Positions 1 to 8,467 of a stretch of DNA of 64,000 bases are shown one piece after another. Below the pieces are notes generated by a model. The model was not told the DNA's origin and did no database searches. It was given only the letters and a program-made list of their open reading frames with translations. How positions within the stretch are numbered: the stretch's first letter is position 1; each line of letters opens with the position of its first letter. Location of the stretch: NCBI GenBank assembly GCA_003240755.1, contig QFNF01000013.1, positions 1-64,000 on the forward strand, in the 5' to 3' direction. This DNA is from Sphingomonas hengshuiensis. Its GTDB lineage: Bacteria > Pseudomonadota > Alphaproteobacteria > Sphingomonadales > Sphingomonadaceae. A program made the translations under genes and the position numbers.

Positions 1-1
1 C

Positions 2-1219
2 TCGGTCGATTACAACCGTGTCTTCGCACAGGCGATCGACCGCCTGCACGAGGAAGGGCGCTACCGCGTCTTCATCGACATCCTGCGCAACAAGGGGCAG
101 TTCCCCAATGCGCGCTGCTTCGCCGGGCATAACGGGCCGAAGCCGATCACCGTATGGTGTTCGAACGATTACCTCGCGATGGGGCAGCACCCCTCGGTGA
201 TCGCCGCGATGGAGGAAGCGCTGCACGATGTCGGCGCAGGGTCGGGCGGCACGCGCAACATCGGCGGCAACACCCATTATCATATCGACCTCGAAAACGA
301 GCTCGCCGACCTGCACGACAAGGAAGCGGCGCTGCTGTTCACGTCCGGCTATGTCTCGAACGAGGCGACGCTGTCGACGCTGGCGCGCATCCTGCCCGGC
401 TGCATCATCTTTTCCGACGAACTGAACCATGCGTCGATGATCGCGGGCATCCGCCATTCCGGCTGCGAAAAGCGCGTGTTCCGCCACAACGACCTCGCCC
501 ATCTCGAGGAACTGCTGGCGGCCGAAGACCCTGCGGTGCCCAAGCTGATCGCGTTCGAAAGCGTCTATTCGATGGACGGCGACGTCGCCCCGATCCACGC
601 GATCTGCGACCTTGCCGACCAATACAACGCGCTGACCTATCTCGACGAGGTGCATGCGGTCGGCATGTACGGCGCGCGCGGCGGCGGCATTTCGGAACGC
701 GACGATGCCGCGTCGCGCCTGACCCTGATCGAAGGGACGCTGGGCAAGGCGTTCGGCGTGATGGGCGGCTATATCGCCGCCGACCGCACCGTGATCGACG
801 TCATCCGTTCCTATGCGCCCGGCTTCATCTTCACGACGTCGCTGTCGCCGGTGCTGGTCGCCGGCGCGCTGGCCAGCGTCCGCCACCTGAAGGCATCGCC
901 GGTCGAGCGGGCGGGGCAGCAGGCGGCCGCCGCGATGCTGAAGGCGCTGTTCGCCGATGCCGGGCTGCCGGTGATGGACACCACCACGCATATCGTGCCG
1001 CTGATGGTCGGCGATCCGGTCAAGGCCAAGCGGATCAGCGACATATTGCTGCGCGAATACGGCGTGTACGTACAGCCGATCAACTACCCCACCGTGCCGC
1101 GCGGCACCGAACGGCTGCGCTTCACGCCGGGTCCGGCGCATGACGAGGCGATGATGCGCGAACTGACGGCGGCGCTGGTCGAGATCTGGGGCCGGCTGGA
1201 ACTGAAGAAGGCGGCCTGA
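2..1219 (+). CDS. hemA: 5-aminolevulinate synthase, 5' end outside the window
   Basis: This enzyme condenses glycine with succinyl-CoA to give 5-aminolevulinate, the first committed step of heme synthesis by the C4 route used in Alphaproteobacteria. The reading frame is already open at base 2, beginning [15 protein letters not shown], so only a few N-terminal residues are missing. About 405 residues are visible, close to full family length. The fold-type I PLP features are present: [12 protein letters not shown] near the start, the [11 protein letters not shown] glycine-rich segment, the [10 protein letters not shown] aspartate region, and the Schiff-base lysine in EGTLGKAFG (codon at 746-748). 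The next gene is convergent. The closest alternative, 2-amino-3-ketobutyrate CoA ligase, lacks this N-terminal pattern, so the ALAS call is strong. Confidence 0.95.
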   Translation, partial: SVDYNRVFAQAIDRLHEEGRYRVFIDILRNKGQFPNARCFAGHNGPKPITVWCSNDYLAMGQHPSVIAAMEEALHDVGAGSGGTRNIGGNTHYHIDLENELADLHDKEAALLFTSGYVSNEATLSTLARILPGCIIFSDELNHASMIAGIRHSGCEKRVFRHNDLAHLEELLAAEDPAVPKLIAFESVYSMDGDVAPIHAICDLADQYNALTYLDEVHAVGMYGARGGGISERDDAASRLTLIEGTLGKAFGVMGGYIAADRTVIDVIRSYAPGFIFTTSLSPVLVAGALASVRHLKASPVERAGQQAAAAMLKALFADAGLPVMDTTTHIVPLMVGDPVKAKRISDILLREYGVYVQPINYPTVPRGTERLRFTPGPAHDEAMMRELTAALVEIWGRLELKKAA

Positions 1220-1252
1220 CGCATATCCCCGGCGCGGGGCGGACCGGCGCGC

Positions 1253-2050
1253 CTATACCTCGACCCGGTTGCCCCCCGCCGCCACCGCGGCCTCGATCTT
1301 TGCCCGCGCCTCGCGCAGGATCTCCTCGAACTTGCCGACATGGTCGGGCACGACCGCCGCCGATGCGGTCACTTGCCCGATCGACGCCCCCGATCCGCGC
1401 AGCCGGAAATTGCGCTCGGCCAGCAGTTGCAGCACCTCCTCGGCCGCGACGCGGACGGCGGTGATCGTCTGCCCCGGAATCACCACGATGAACTCGTTCC
1501 CGCCCCAGCGGATCGCCTCCTGCTCGGGAAAGATCTTCTGCAGCTTGGCGGCAAAGGCGTTGAGGATGTTGTCCCCGACCGAATGGCCGAATTCGCGGTT
1601 GATGTTGACCAGCCGGTCGATGCCGAACACCAGCACGACGAAGCGGCGGTCCTGCTGCCCGATCTGGTCGAGGATGCGCTGCGCCCCGGTCTGGTTCAGC
1701 GCGTTGGTCAGATTGTCATGCTCGGCATCGCTGCCGGGCAACAGCGCGCGCAGCGCCGCCATCTGGTCGCGCAGCGTCGCGATGTCGCGCTCGGTCGCGG
1801 CGATCCGCAGGGCCAGCGCATCCGGGTCGGCCGGGCCGGGCCGGCCGCGCAGCGTGGCGTGCAGCTCCGCCGCCCGTTGCGCCCCCAACCCGCCATCCTC
1901 GGCCACCGCCTGCTCGATCGCCTGCGACAAGGCCGGGTCGGCGCCGGACAGATGCACCAGCGCAAGGTCGTAGAGGGCAGGACTGGGTTCCAAGCGGTGA
2001 CGTTCAAGAAACGCCAGCGCGGCATGGGCTTGGTCGAACCGTATCGGCAT
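1253..2050 (-). CDS. Degenerate GGDEF-domain protein, probably not a diguanylate cyclase
   Basis: A 265-residue protein with a helical N-terminal half (about 1-110, with a coiled-coil-like stretch at 80-105) and a GGDEF-type domain from about 115. The signature reads RWGGNEF, with Asn at residue 185 where Asp/Glu normally binds the catalytic metal. The upstream DxD motif reads FGID, with Gly at 143 replacing the first metal-binding Asp. The rest of the fold pattern (NINREFGHSVGDNIL) is kept. With both metal ligands lost, I infer it cannot make c-di-GMP and acts as a GTP- or c-di-GMP-sensing or purely structural domain. There is no membrane segment. It is convergent with hemA. The domain call is firm; the loss of activity is an inference. 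Confidence 0.85.
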   Translation of the reverse strand: MPIRFDQAHAALAFLERHRLEPSPALYDLALVHLSGADPALSQAIEQAVAEDGGLGAQRAAELHATLRGRPGPADPDALALRIAATERDIATLRDQMAALRALLPGSDAEHDNLTNALNQTGAQRILDQIGQQDRRFVVLVFGIDRLVNINREFGHSVGDNILNAFAAKLQKIFPEQEAIRWGGNEFIVVIPGQTITAVRVAAEEVLQLLAERNFRLRGSGASIGQVTASAAVVPDHVGKFEEILREARAKIEAAVAAGGNRVEV

Positions 2051-2182
2051 GGCCGCACGCTAATCCGCCGGACCCGGGCTTTCAATCGTCCCAACCCCGC
2101 GCAATGACAGGGAAATGGGTTAATTCCGATATTGTCCGTATGCGGACATTCCGTCCCCCGCCGGCCGGGCGGGGGAAACCGG

Positions 2183-2659
2183 TCAGCGCTGCGCCAGCAA
2201 CCCGGCCAGCAGCGTCAGCGCCGCCAGCCCGACCGACAGCGGCACGCGCAGCGTCATCCACCATGGCGGCACATGCCCGGCCCGTACCAGCGCCATGTCG
2301 ACCAGCAGCGCCGCCAGCAGCCCGGCGGCGACGATCGCCGCGGCCGAGACGACCGACGCGAACAGCACCGCGCCCGCCGCCAGCGCCACCAGCGTCGGCA
2401 CCACCGCGACCGCCAGCCACAGCGTCAGTGCCGCGCCGTGGACCCGCGCCGCCGCCGCGCCCCACCATATCCCGCCCAGAAAGCTCAGGATCAGCGCGGC
2501 ATAGAGCAGCGACAACGCCAGCATCATGCCGCCCTTCGCCGGATCGACCACCCGGATCGCGATGCCGATCATCGGCGGCAACAACCCGGCATATCCCAGC
2601 AGCAGCGCCGCCACCGGCGGCCGAACCGTCGCCATCGGCGGCGCGGCCGGATCAGTCAC
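2183..2659 (-). CDS. DUF3429-type inner-membrane protein
   Basis: A 158-residue hydrophobic protein with about five predicted membrane segments. It carries the pattern LGYAGLLPP near the start and FLGGIWWG after the second segment, which I recognise from the DUF3429 family; that family has no established function. Translation from GTG at 2659 would overlap the stop of the upstream lipoprotein by 8 bases, suggesting translational coupling. An in-frame ATG at 2635 is the alternative start. Together with the lipoprotein it probably forms a two-gene envelope operon. No catalytic motif is visible. Confidence 0.75.
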   Translation of the reverse strand: MTDPAAPPMATVRPPVAALLLGYAGLLPPMIGIAIRVVDPAKGGMMLALSLLYAALILSFLGGIWWGAAAARVHGAALTLWLAVAVVPTLVALAAGAVLFASVVSAAAIVAAGLLAALLVDMALVRAGHVPPWWMTLRVPLSVGLAALTLLAGLLAQR

Positions 2660-3134
2660 GGCAATAGCCTTCGCCCGGCCGGACGGTCAGGCAGTCCTTC
2701 TTGCCGGCCAGCCATTTCAGGCCGGTCGCATCGCCGTCGCTCGGGCGCAGCATCAGCGTCTCGGCACCGCGCCGGAACCGGATGCCCCCGGGCGTGATCG
2801 TGCCGGCATAGGTGCCCTCGTTGTCGAGATCATGCTGCATCTCCAGCGTCACCTGGCCCTGCGCCGGCCGGGTGACGTTCAGGTACATGCCCTCGACGCC
2901 GATCCAGCGACCCACATAATGGTTCGCGCCCAGCATCGCGGTCGCGGTCGCGCCGGGCGTGGGTGTGGGCGTCGGTGTGGGTGTGGGCGTCGGTGCGCGC
3001 GGGGAAATCGGCGCGGGCAGCGGCGTCGCGGCGCTGTTCTCGATATCCGCCTGCGTCGCGGCCCCTTCGCTGCGTCGCTCGTCGGCGCCGCACGCGCCCA
3101 GGACCAGAGCCGCCACGATGATCGATCCACGCAT
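2652..3134 (-). CDS. Lipoprotein with a Thr-Pro repeat linker
   Basis: A 160-residue precursor whose N-terminus (VAALVLGACGA) is a lipoprotein signal with the lipobox cysteine near residue 15. A low-complexity linker follows, rich in Ala/Pro and containing a (Thr-Pro)n run, then a compact C-terminal domain of about 90 residues starting at YVGRWIGVEG, with two cysteines (KKDCLTV and GYCRD) that could form a disulfide. The C-terminal domain resembles small periplasmic beta-barrel domains, but I do not recognise a named family. The Thr-Pro run is encoded by a tandem hexamer-like repeat at 2957-2998, which may vary in length. AAGGA lies upstream of the ATG. It precedes and overlaps the DUF3429 gene. 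Confidence 0.8.
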   Translation of the reverse strand: MRGSIIVAALVLGACGADERRSEGAATQADIENSAATPLPAPISPRAPTPTPTPTPTPTPGATATAMLGANHYVGRWIGVEGMYLNVTRPAQGQVTLEMQHDLDNEGTYAGTITPGGIRFRRGAETLMLRPSDGDATGLKWLAGKKDCLTVRPGEGYCRD

Positions 3135-3205
3135 CCGTCCATCCTTTCCTGACCGTCGACGACACAGCCTAGCGCCGCCGCGTCGTGACCGCTAGAAGCG
3201 GCGCC

Positions 3206-3646
3206 ATGGCCCGTATCGCAATCGCATCCGACCACGCCGCCCTGACGCTCAAGGCAGAACTCGCGACTTGGTTGCATGACCAGGGCCATGATGTCGCCGA
3301 CCTCGGCCCGCACGATGCCGCCAGCGTCGACTATCCCGATTACGGATACCGGCTGGCGCAGGCGGTCGGCGGGGGCGCGGCCGATTTCGGCGTCGCGCTG
3401 TGCGGGTCGGGCATCGGCATCTCGATCGCGGTCAACCGGGTGGCGGCATGCCGCTGCGCCCTGGTGTCCGAACCGCTCTCGGCCGCGCTGGCGCGCGAAC
3501 ATAACGATGCGAACGTCATCGCGATGGGCGCGCGGATGATCGGCAGCGAAATGGCGAAGGCCTGCCTCACCGCGTTCCTCGCGACCGCCTTTGGCGGCGA
3601 CCGCCACCGGCGCCGCGTCGACAAGCTGGGCCGGCCGCCGGCCTGA
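3206..3646 (+). CDS. rpiB: Ribose-5-phosphate isomerase B
   Basis: Interconverts ribose 5-phosphate and ribulose 5-phosphate in the cytoplasm (pentose phosphate pathway). The 146-residue product has the LacA/RpiB pattern: [14 protein letters not shown] at the N-terminus, with the Asp-His of the sugar site; DYPDYG in the middle; and the active-site cysteine in [13 protein letters not shown], with the anion-binding glycine loop. [14 protein letters not shown] near residues 100-115 is also typical. I chose the ATG that gives [10 protein letters not shown]; an in-frame GTG 21 bases upstream would add residues not seen in the family. It lies ahead of glyA in the same direction, with a gap of about 130 bases. 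Confidence 0.93.
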   Translation: MARIAIASDHAALTLKAELATWLHDQGHDVADLGPHDAASVDYPDYGYRLAQAVGGGAADFGVALCGSGIGISIAVNRVAACRCALVSEPLSAALAREHNDANVIAMGARMIGSEMAKACLTAFLATAFGGDRHRRRVDKLGRPPA

Positions 3647-3774
3647 TCCGCTTCGCGGCGGGTCCGCCTGTATCTTCTCCACCGTCCCGCCCCCGGACCC
3701 CCATTCACCGGGTGGCATTTCGGTGTCGCCCGGCCTAAAGCGCGCGCAACCTCATTCCAGCGGGAGCCGCGCCC

Positions 3775-5070
3775 ATGACCGATCAGTTCCGCCCCGACGG
3801 TTTCTTCGAAACCAGCCTCGCCGATGCCGATCCCGCCGTCTTTGCCGGCGTCGCCCATGAACTGGAGCGCGAGCGGTTCCAGATCGAGCTGATCGCATCG
3901 GAAAACATCGTGTCGAAGGCGGTGCTGCAGGCGCAGGGCAGCGTCTTCACCAACAAATATGCCGAGGGCTATCCCGGCAAGCGCTATTATCAGGGCTGCC
4001 ACCCCTCCGACGAGGTCGAGCAACTGGCGATCGACCGCGCCAGGCAATTGTTCGGCTGCGGCTTCGCCAACGTCCAGCCGCATTCGGGGGCGCAGGCGAA
4101 CGGCGCGGTGATGCTGGCGCTGACCCGGCCCGGCGACACGATCATGGGCATGAGCCTGGACGCCGGCGGCCACCTGACCCATGGTGCCAAGGCGGCGATG
4201 TCGGGCAAGTGGTTCAACGCGGTGCAGTACGGCGTCGACCGCGAAACCCATCTGATCGATTACGATCAGGTCGCGGCGCTGGCGCGCGAGCACAGGCCGA
4301 CGCTCATCATCGCCGGCGGCTCGGCCTATCCGCGCCATATCGACTTCGCCAGGTTCCGCGCGATCGCCGACGAGGTCGGCGCGAAGTTCATGGTCGACAT
4401 GGCGCATTTCGCCGGGATCGTCGCGGCGGGCCTGCACCCCACCCCGTTCGGCCACGCCCATGTCGTCACCACCACCACCCACAAGACGCTGCGCGGGCCC
4501 CGTGGCGGCATGGTGCTGACCGATGACGAGGCCATCGCCAAGAAGATCAACTCGGCGGTGTTCCCCGGGCTGCAGGGCGGCCCGCTGATGCACGTCATCG
4601 CCGCCAAGGCGGTGGCGTTCGGCGAAGCGCTGCGCCCGGAATTCAAGGACTATATCCGCGCCGTCGTCGAAAATGCGCAGGTGCTGGCCGCCACGCTCAA
4701 GGATCGCGGCGCGAACGTCGTCGCCGGCGGCACCGACACCCATCTCGCGCTGATCGACCTGACCCCGCTCGGCGTCACCGGCAAGGACGCCGACGAGGCG
4801 CTGGAACGTGCCGCGATCACCTGCAACAAGAACGGCATCCCGTTCGATCCCCTGCCCCCGGTCAAGACCAGCGGCATCCGCGTCGGTTCGCCGGCCGGCA
4901 CCACCCGCGGTTTCGGCAAGGCGGAATTCGCCGGGATCGGCCATATGGTCGCCGATGTGCTCGACGGCCTGCGCAACAGGGGCGAAACCGGGGACCCGAG
5001 CGTCGAGGCGGACGTTAAGGCACGGGTCCGGGCGCTGTGCGAGCGGTTCCCGATCTATCCGGGTCTGTAA
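3775..5070 (+). CDS. glyA: Serine hydroxymethyltransferase
   Basis: Converts serine and tetrahydrofolate to glycine and methylene-THF, the main source of one-carbon units. At 431 residues it is the standard bacterial length. Clear family features are [14 protein letters not shown] at the N-terminus, [14 protein letters not shown], the PLP-stacking segment around [13 protein letters not shown], and the Schiff-base lysine in [21 protein letters not shown]-like site precedes the ATG. The gap from rpiB shows no riboswitch fold I can recognise. The stop is 12 bases before a 50-codon membrane peptide, and the pair ends at a strong terminator. Its glycine product feeds HemA, encoded at the left edge. 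Confidence 0.96.
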   Translation: MTDQFRPDGFFETSLADADPAVFAGVAHELERERFQIELIASENIVSKAVLQAQGSVFTNKYAEGYPGKRYYQGCHPSDEVEQLAIDRARQLFGCGFANVQPHSGAQANGAVMLALTRPGDTIMGMSLDAGGHLTHGAKAAMSGKWFNAVQYGVDRETHLIDYDQVAALAREHRPTLIIAGGSAYPRHIDFARFRAIADEVGAKFMVDMAHFAGIVAAGLHPTPFGHAHVVTTTTHKTLRGPRGGMVLTDDEAIAKKINSAVFPGLQGGPLMHVIAAKAVAFGEALRPEFKDYIRAVVENAQVLAATLKDRGANVVAGGTDTHLALIDLTPLGVTGKDADEALERAAITCNKNGIPFDPLPPVKTSGIRVGSPAGTTRGFGKAEFAGIGHMVADVLDGLRNRGETGDPSVEADVKARVRALCERFPIYPGL

Positions 5071-5082
5071 GGAGTTCGAGAA

Positions 5083-5235
5083 ATGCAGGACAAGTCGGTC
5101 GGCAAGAGCATGGCGAAATGGGGTGCGCTGGGCGCGGTGATCGCGATTCCGGTTCCCTTTGTCGGTCCGCTGATCGGCGCCGCCGCGGGCGCCGGCTATG
5201 CGTATTACAAGGCGAACAAGAAGCCGCGCTACTGA
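5083..5235 (+). CDS. Small (50-residue) single-TM peptide cotranscribed with glyA
   Basis: A short reading frame beginning MQDKSVGKSMAKWGALGAVI and ending KANKKPRY. It has a basic start, one hydrophobic segment (about residues 14-42, rich in Gly/Ala with a central PVPFVGP kink) and a strongly basic tail. GGAG, 12 bases before the ATG and immediately after the glyA stop, can serve as ribosome-binding site. The stop is 9 bases before the terminator stem, so the peptide sits inside the glyA transcript. Codon use matches the neighbours. Function is unknown; the shape suggests a small inner-membrane protein. I am fairly sure it is a real gene because of its spacing. Confidence 0.65.
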   Translation: MQDKSVGKSMAKWGALGAVIAIPVPFVGPLIGAAAGAGYAYYKANKKPRY

Positions 5236-5244
5236 CGCGGCATC

Positions 5245-5280
5245 CCACCCGCGCCCCGATCGGGTGGCGCGGGTGGTTTT
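5245..5280 (+). terminator. Rho-independent terminator after glyA and the small peptide
   Basis: A perfect 11-bp stem (5245-5255 pairing with 5266-5276) with a 10-base loop, followed directly by TTTT. It lies 9 bases after the stop of the 50-residue peptide and 12 bases before the nrdR start, so it should separate the glyA transcript from nrdR. Confidence 0.85.
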
Positions 5281-5292
5281 ACAGGAAAAGCG

Positions 5293-5754
5293 ATGCGCTG
5301 TCCCTTCTGCGCCCATGAAGACAGTCAGGTAAAGGACAGCCGCCCCAGCGACGACGGCGCCGCGATCCGCCGACGCCGGCAATGCAGCGGCTGTGGCGCG
5401 CGCTTTACCACCTTCGAACGGATCCAGTTGCGCGACCTGACCGTCGTCAAGTCGGGCGATCGCCGGCAGGCGTTCGACCGCGACAAGCTGCTGCGCTCGG
5501 TCGCCACCGCCTGTCGCAAGCGGCCGATCACCCCGGCGCAGGTCGAACGGCTGGTGTCGGGCATCCAGCGCCAGCTCGAGACGTCGGGCGACAGCGAAGT
5601 CCCCTCGGGCCGGATCGGCGCACTGGTGATGGAGGGGCTGCAGGGCCTCGATCCCGTCGCCTACATCCGTTTCGCCAGCGTTTACAAGGATTTCCGCGAG
5701 GCGAAGGACTTCGAGGAATTTGCGGGGACGGTGGGGGATGCGGCGAAGGGGTAG
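5293..5754 (+). CDS. nrdR: Transcriptional repressor NrdR
   Basis: Represses ribonucleotide reductase genes by binding NrdR boxes in response to ATP/dATP. The 153-residue protein has the N-terminal zinc ribbon ([15 protein letters not shown] followed by [18 protein letters not shown], four cysteines) and the ATP-cone domain ([19 protein letters not shown] to about residue 135). [20 protein letters not shown] is the usual C-terminal segment. The start lies 12 bases after a terminator, so it is probably transcribed from a promoter within or just before that hairpin, or by readthrough. About 200 bases of non-coding DNA with a repeat follow it. Confidence 0.95.
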   Translation: MRCPFCAHEDSQVKDSRPSDDGAAIRRRRQCSGCGARFTTFERIQLRDLTVVKSGDRRQAFDRDKLLRSVATACRKRPITPAQVERLVSGIQRQLETSGDSEVPSGRIGALVMEGLQGLDPVAYIRFASVYKDFREAKDFEEFAGTVGDAAKG

Positions 5755-5811
5755 GCCCCCCGGCCGGCCGCAACGCACGCCATTCCCATATCCACCCGGC
5801 CCACACCGTCC

Positions 5812-5842
5812 GGTTCGAGCAGCTTCGAGCTTGTCGAGAAGC
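5812..5842. repeat. Copy 1 of a dispersed repeat (inverted orientation)
   Basis: A 31-base segment whose reverse complement matches the core of two further copies at 6232-6263 and 7112-7143. It lies in the roughly 200-base gap between nrdR and the GIY-YIG-TrmJ gene. The sequence is rich in TCGAG/CTCGA half-sites and looks like a repetitive extragenic palindrome. Nothing else is seen in the gap. Confidence 0.7.
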
Positions 5843-5954
5843 GGCAGTCGAGAACCCGGCAGCCCGGGCCACCCCCTTCCCCCAGTCTGTTGCGAGCGGT
5901 ATCGAACTCGCCCAGAGACGCCCGTCGAGGCTCCGTAAAAGGCCAAGGCCCATC

Positions 5955-7001
5955 ATGTTCCACGTCTACATCCTCAAATGCTCCGACGGCACTTACTACA
6001 CCGGCCATACCGACGACCTCGACCGCCGGATCGCCGAGCATCGGTCGGGCGCCTTCGAAGGCTACACCCATGACCGCCGGCCGGTCGAACTGATGTGGAG
6101 CGAGACCTTCCAGACCCGCGCCGACGCGCTCGACCGCGAAGCCCAAGTCAAGGACTGGTCGCGCAAGAAGAAGGAAGGCCTGTTCCGCGGGGATTGGTCG
6201 ACCATTTCCGCGGCGGCGAGTTCTCGACGGACGCACCTCGACAAGCTCGATGCTGCTCGAACCGAACGGGAAGGTGCGGAAGGTTCGAAGCCCCCCGTCA
6301 TCGTCCTCGTCCGGCCGCAGCTCGGCCAGAATATCGGCAAGGCGGCGCGCGCCATGCTGAACTTCGGGCTGGTCGAGATGCGCCTCGTCGCCCCGCGCGA
6401 CGGCTGGCCCAATCCCGAAGCCGGCCCGGCGGCCAGCGGCGCCGATCAGGTGCTGCGCGACGCCCGGGTCTATGCCACCGTCGCCGAGGCGGTCGCCGAC
6501 TGCGCCCATGTCTATGCGACCACCGTGCGCAAGCGCGGCATCACCAAGCCGGTCGTGACGCCCGAGGCGGCGGCAGGCGCGATCCGCGCCGAACCCGGCC
6601 GATCGGCGATCCTGTTCGGGCCGGAGCGTTCCGGCCTCGAAACCGACGACGTCGCGCTGGCCCGCACCATCCTGACCGTGCCGATCAACCCGGAATTCGG
6701 CTCGCTCAATCTCGCGCAGGCGGTGATCCTCGTCGCCTATGAATGGTCGAAGGGCGAAGGCCTCGCCAGCCCGCCGGTCGTCGATCTGGGCGAACCCGCC
6801 CCGCACGAGGAGCTGGAGGGCATGATCGGCCAACTGGACGACATGCTGGAGGCCGCCCGCTTCTTCTTCCCGCCCGAACGCGCCGCGACGTCGCGCCGGA
6901 CGCTGCGCACGCTGCTGACCAAGGCCGGCTGGACGTCGCAGGAGGTGCGGACGATGCGCGGGGTGCTGTCGGCACTGGATGGGGCGAAGCGGCGGCGGTA
7001 G
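5955..7001 (+). CDS. GIY-YIG domain fused in frame to TrmJ-like tRNA 2'-O-methyltransferase
   Basis: A 348-residue product with two parts. Residues 1 to about 88 are a complete small GIY-YIG protein (MFHVYILKCSDGTYYTGHT with the YIL and YTG motifs, ending RKKKEGLFRGDW). From about residue 112 there is a SPOUT (TrmH/TrmJ) methyltransferase with all three motifs: GQNIGKAARAMLNFGL, ILFGPERSGLETDD and VPINPEFGSLNLAQA, followed by a TrmJ C-terminal helical tail. TrmJ methylates the ribose at position 32 of tRNAs. The linker (residues about 91-106) is the translation of a copy of a dispersed non-coding repeat. I see no in-frame ATG, GTG or TTG between the domains that would start TrmJ alone, so the fusion seems real unless a sequencing frameshift hides a stop. 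Confidence 0.85.
   Translation: MFHVYILKCSDGTYYTGHTDDLDRRIAEHRSGAFEGYTHDRRPVELMWSETFQTRADALDREAQVKDWSRKKKEGLFRGDWSTISAAASSRRTHLDKLDAARTEREGAEGSKPPVIVLVRPQLGQNIGKAARAMLNFGLVEMRLVAPRDGWPNPEAGPAASGADQVLRDARVYATVAEAVADCAHVYATTVRKRGITKPVVTPEAAAGAIRAEPGRSAILFGPERSGLETDDVALARTILTVPINPEFGSLNLAQAVILVAYEWSKGEGLASPPVVDLGEPAPHEELEGMIGQLDDMLEAARFFFPPERAATSRRTLRTLLTKAGWTSQEVRTMRGVLSALDGAKRRR
6225..6270. repeat. Copy 2 of the dispersed repeat, inside the GIY-YIG-TrmJ coding sequence
   Basis: A 46-base segment about 42/46 identical to the copy at 7105-7150. It encodes the linker between the GIY-YIG and TrmJ domains, is read without a stop, and yields the residues RRTHLDKLDAARTER. A repeat that elsewhere is intergenic is translated here. 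Confidence 0.75.
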
Positions 7002-7037
7002 GTCCGCTCGCTACCGTCCCTATTCCCGGTCGTTTGC

Positions 7038-7150
7038 TTCGAGCGCAGGTTCGAGCTTGTCGAGAACCGAAGTCGAGAAGGGGTCGCCCCGAACACTGCG
7101 TTCCCGACGGACGCTTCTCGACAAGCTCGAAGCTGCTCGAACCAAACGGG
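7038..7150. repeat. Inverted pair of the dispersed repeat between trmJ and the chorismate mutase
   Basis: The gap holds one degraded copy in one orientation (core 7048-7066) and one complete copy in the other (7105-7150, core 7115-7143), able to form a long imperfect stem. The complete copy matches those at 5812-5842 and 6225-6270. Two converging genes end on either side, so a role as bidirectional terminator is possible, though there is no T-run. Confidence 0.7.
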
Positions 7151-7172
7151 TGGTGATGGATAGAAAGGGCAT

Positions 7173-7478
7173 CTACCCCCGCATCGCGTCGAACCGCGCC
7201 AGTTCGTACCCGATCGACGCCTCGACCAGCCGCTCCCACAGATCCGCCACGACCGCCTCGGGCACGCCCATCGCGACCGCCGCCGCCCGCGCATTGTCGA
7301 TCACCTGCGCCTTGCGCGCCTCGTCCCGCACCGCCTCGCGCCCCGGCTTGATCCGCGCGGCGGCGTCCATATAGGCGAAGCGGCGCGCCAGCAGCGCGAC
7401 CAGTTCGCGGTCGATGCTGTCCACGCCGGCGCGGACTTCGGTCATCGTCGTGCACTCGGCACCGGGCAGGATCGTCAT
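7173..7478 (-). CDS. Chorismate mutase, AroQ class (monofunctional)
   Basis: Rearranges chorismate to prephenate for phenylalanine and tyrosine synthesis. The 101-residue protein has the all-helical AroQ pattern: VRAGVDSIDRELVALLARR with the N-terminal arginine and helix, RIKPGREAVRDEAR with the conserved Lys/Arg, and a final helix VVADLWERLVEASIGYELARF. The closest relatives by shape are the small PchB-like mutases. I chose the ATG giving MTILPGAE; a second ATG 11 codons later is also plausible, and an upstream start would only add a poorly conserved leader. It is convergent with the trmJ fusion. Confidence 0.85.
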   Translation of the reverse strand: MTILPGAECTTMTEVRAGVDSIDRELVALLARRFAYMDAAARIKPGREAVRDEARKAQVIDNARAAAVAMGVPEAVVADLWERLVEASIGYELARFDAMRG

Positions 7479-7675
7479 GGGCGCGCGGTGTGGCGATTGC
7501 CCGCCGACTTGTCCAGCTTGACTCGACCGGGCCAAGCCGCTAACCGCGCCGCTTCGCAATTCGGCCCCGCATTCCCGGTGAAGCGGTGGCCCCGGTCGCA
7601 GGACCGGCGGCGAATACCGGGAGCCGCGATCGTCGCCTGATGGTCAAACGTTACTGCAATTGCATTGGATTTACG

Positions 7676-8287
7676 ATGTCGAAGCGCTCCAGCGCCAAGT
7701 ACAAGCTCGATCGCCGCCTTGGCGAGAATATCTGGGGTCGTCCCAAGAGCCCGGTGAACAAGCGTGAATATGGCCCCGGCCAGCACGGTCAGCGCCGCAA
7801 GGGCAAGATGTCGGACTTCGGCATCCAGCTCCGCGCGAAGCAGAAGCTGAAGGGCTATTACGGCGACGTCACCGAAAAGCAGTTCAAGCGCACCTATGAA
7901 GAAGCGTCGCGCATGAAGGGCGACACCGGCCAGAACCTGATCGGCCTGCTCGAACAGCGCCTCGACATGATCGTGTACCGTGCGAAGTTCGCGCCGACCG
8001 TGTTCGCCGCGCGCCAGCTCGTCAGCCACGGCCATGTCCGCGTCAACGGCGTGAAGTGCAACATCGCATCGCGCCGCTGCTATGTCGGCGACGAAATCTC
8101 GCTGGGCAGCAAGGCGCAGGAAATGGCGCTGGTGCTCGAGGCGCAGACCCTCGCCGAGCGCGACGTGCCCGAATATATCGGCGCCGAAGGCACCAAGGTC
8201 ACGTTCACCCGCGTGCCGACGCTGGACGAAGTGCCCTATCCGGTGAAGATGGAACCGAACCTCGTGGTCGAGTTCTACTCGCGCTAA
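7676..8287 (+). CDS. rpsD: 30S ribosomal protein S4
   Basis: Primary rRNA-binding protein of the 30S subunit and a translational regulator in many bacteria. The 203-residue product begins [21 protein letters not shown] and contains the S4 RNA-binding domain ([30 protein letters not shown]) and the usual C-terminus ending VVEFYSR. An in-frame ATG 36 bases upstream ([12 protein letters not shown]) is not in the family pattern, so the internal ATG is chosen. As usual for Sphingomonadales it stands alone and not in the alpha operon. It is followed by a row of hairpins and a terminator. Confidence 0.96.
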   Translation: MSKRSSAKYKLDRRLGENIWGRPKSPVNKREYGPGQHGQRRKGKMSDFGIQLRAKQKLKGYYGDVTEKQFKRTYEEASRMKGDTGQNLIGLLEQRLDMIVYRAKFAPTVFAARQLVSHGHVRVNGVKCNIASRRCYVGDEISLGSKAQEMALVLEAQTLAERDVPEYIGAEGTKVTFTRVPTLDEVPYPVKMEPNLVVEFYSR

Positions 8288-8290
8288 GTC

Positions 8291-8426
8291 GCGCTGCGCC
8301 AAGGTCCAGCAAGGCTGGACCGAGGCGCATCCGCAGCGCGACCGGCCGGCGGGGCCAAGGCCCCGACCGACGGGTTTCGAGGTGCGGAATGCCCCGCATT
8401 CCGCAGATCATGCCGGGGGCATGATC
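8291..8426. repeat. Row of perfect hairpins downstream of rpsD
   Basis: Four consecutive stem-loops fill the space after the rpsD stop. The first is an 8-bp stem with a 3-base loop (8303-8321) nested in an outer GC-rich stem (8291-8339). Next come a 6-bp stem (8351-8364), a 10-bp stem with loop CCC (8383-8405) and a 9-bp stem with loop GGG (8406-8426). Such density is not expected by chance. It may be a repetitive extragenic palindrome cluster or a structured 3' UTR. Confidence 0.65.
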
Positions 8427-8467
8427 GACCTTGAAGCCGGCTTTGCCCGCGGCGCTGGCAAGAAAAG

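Noticed and set aside
3647-3774. Possible glycine or folate riboswitch upstream of glyA
   Set aside because: The gap is short and lacks the conserved core elements of the known glycine or THF riboswitches.
3340-5946. An 868-codon frame opposite rpiB, glyA and nrdR
   Set aside because: It is an antisense shadow typical of GC-rich DNA, with Arg/Gly/Asp-rich composition and no domain pattern; the plus-strand genes are certain.
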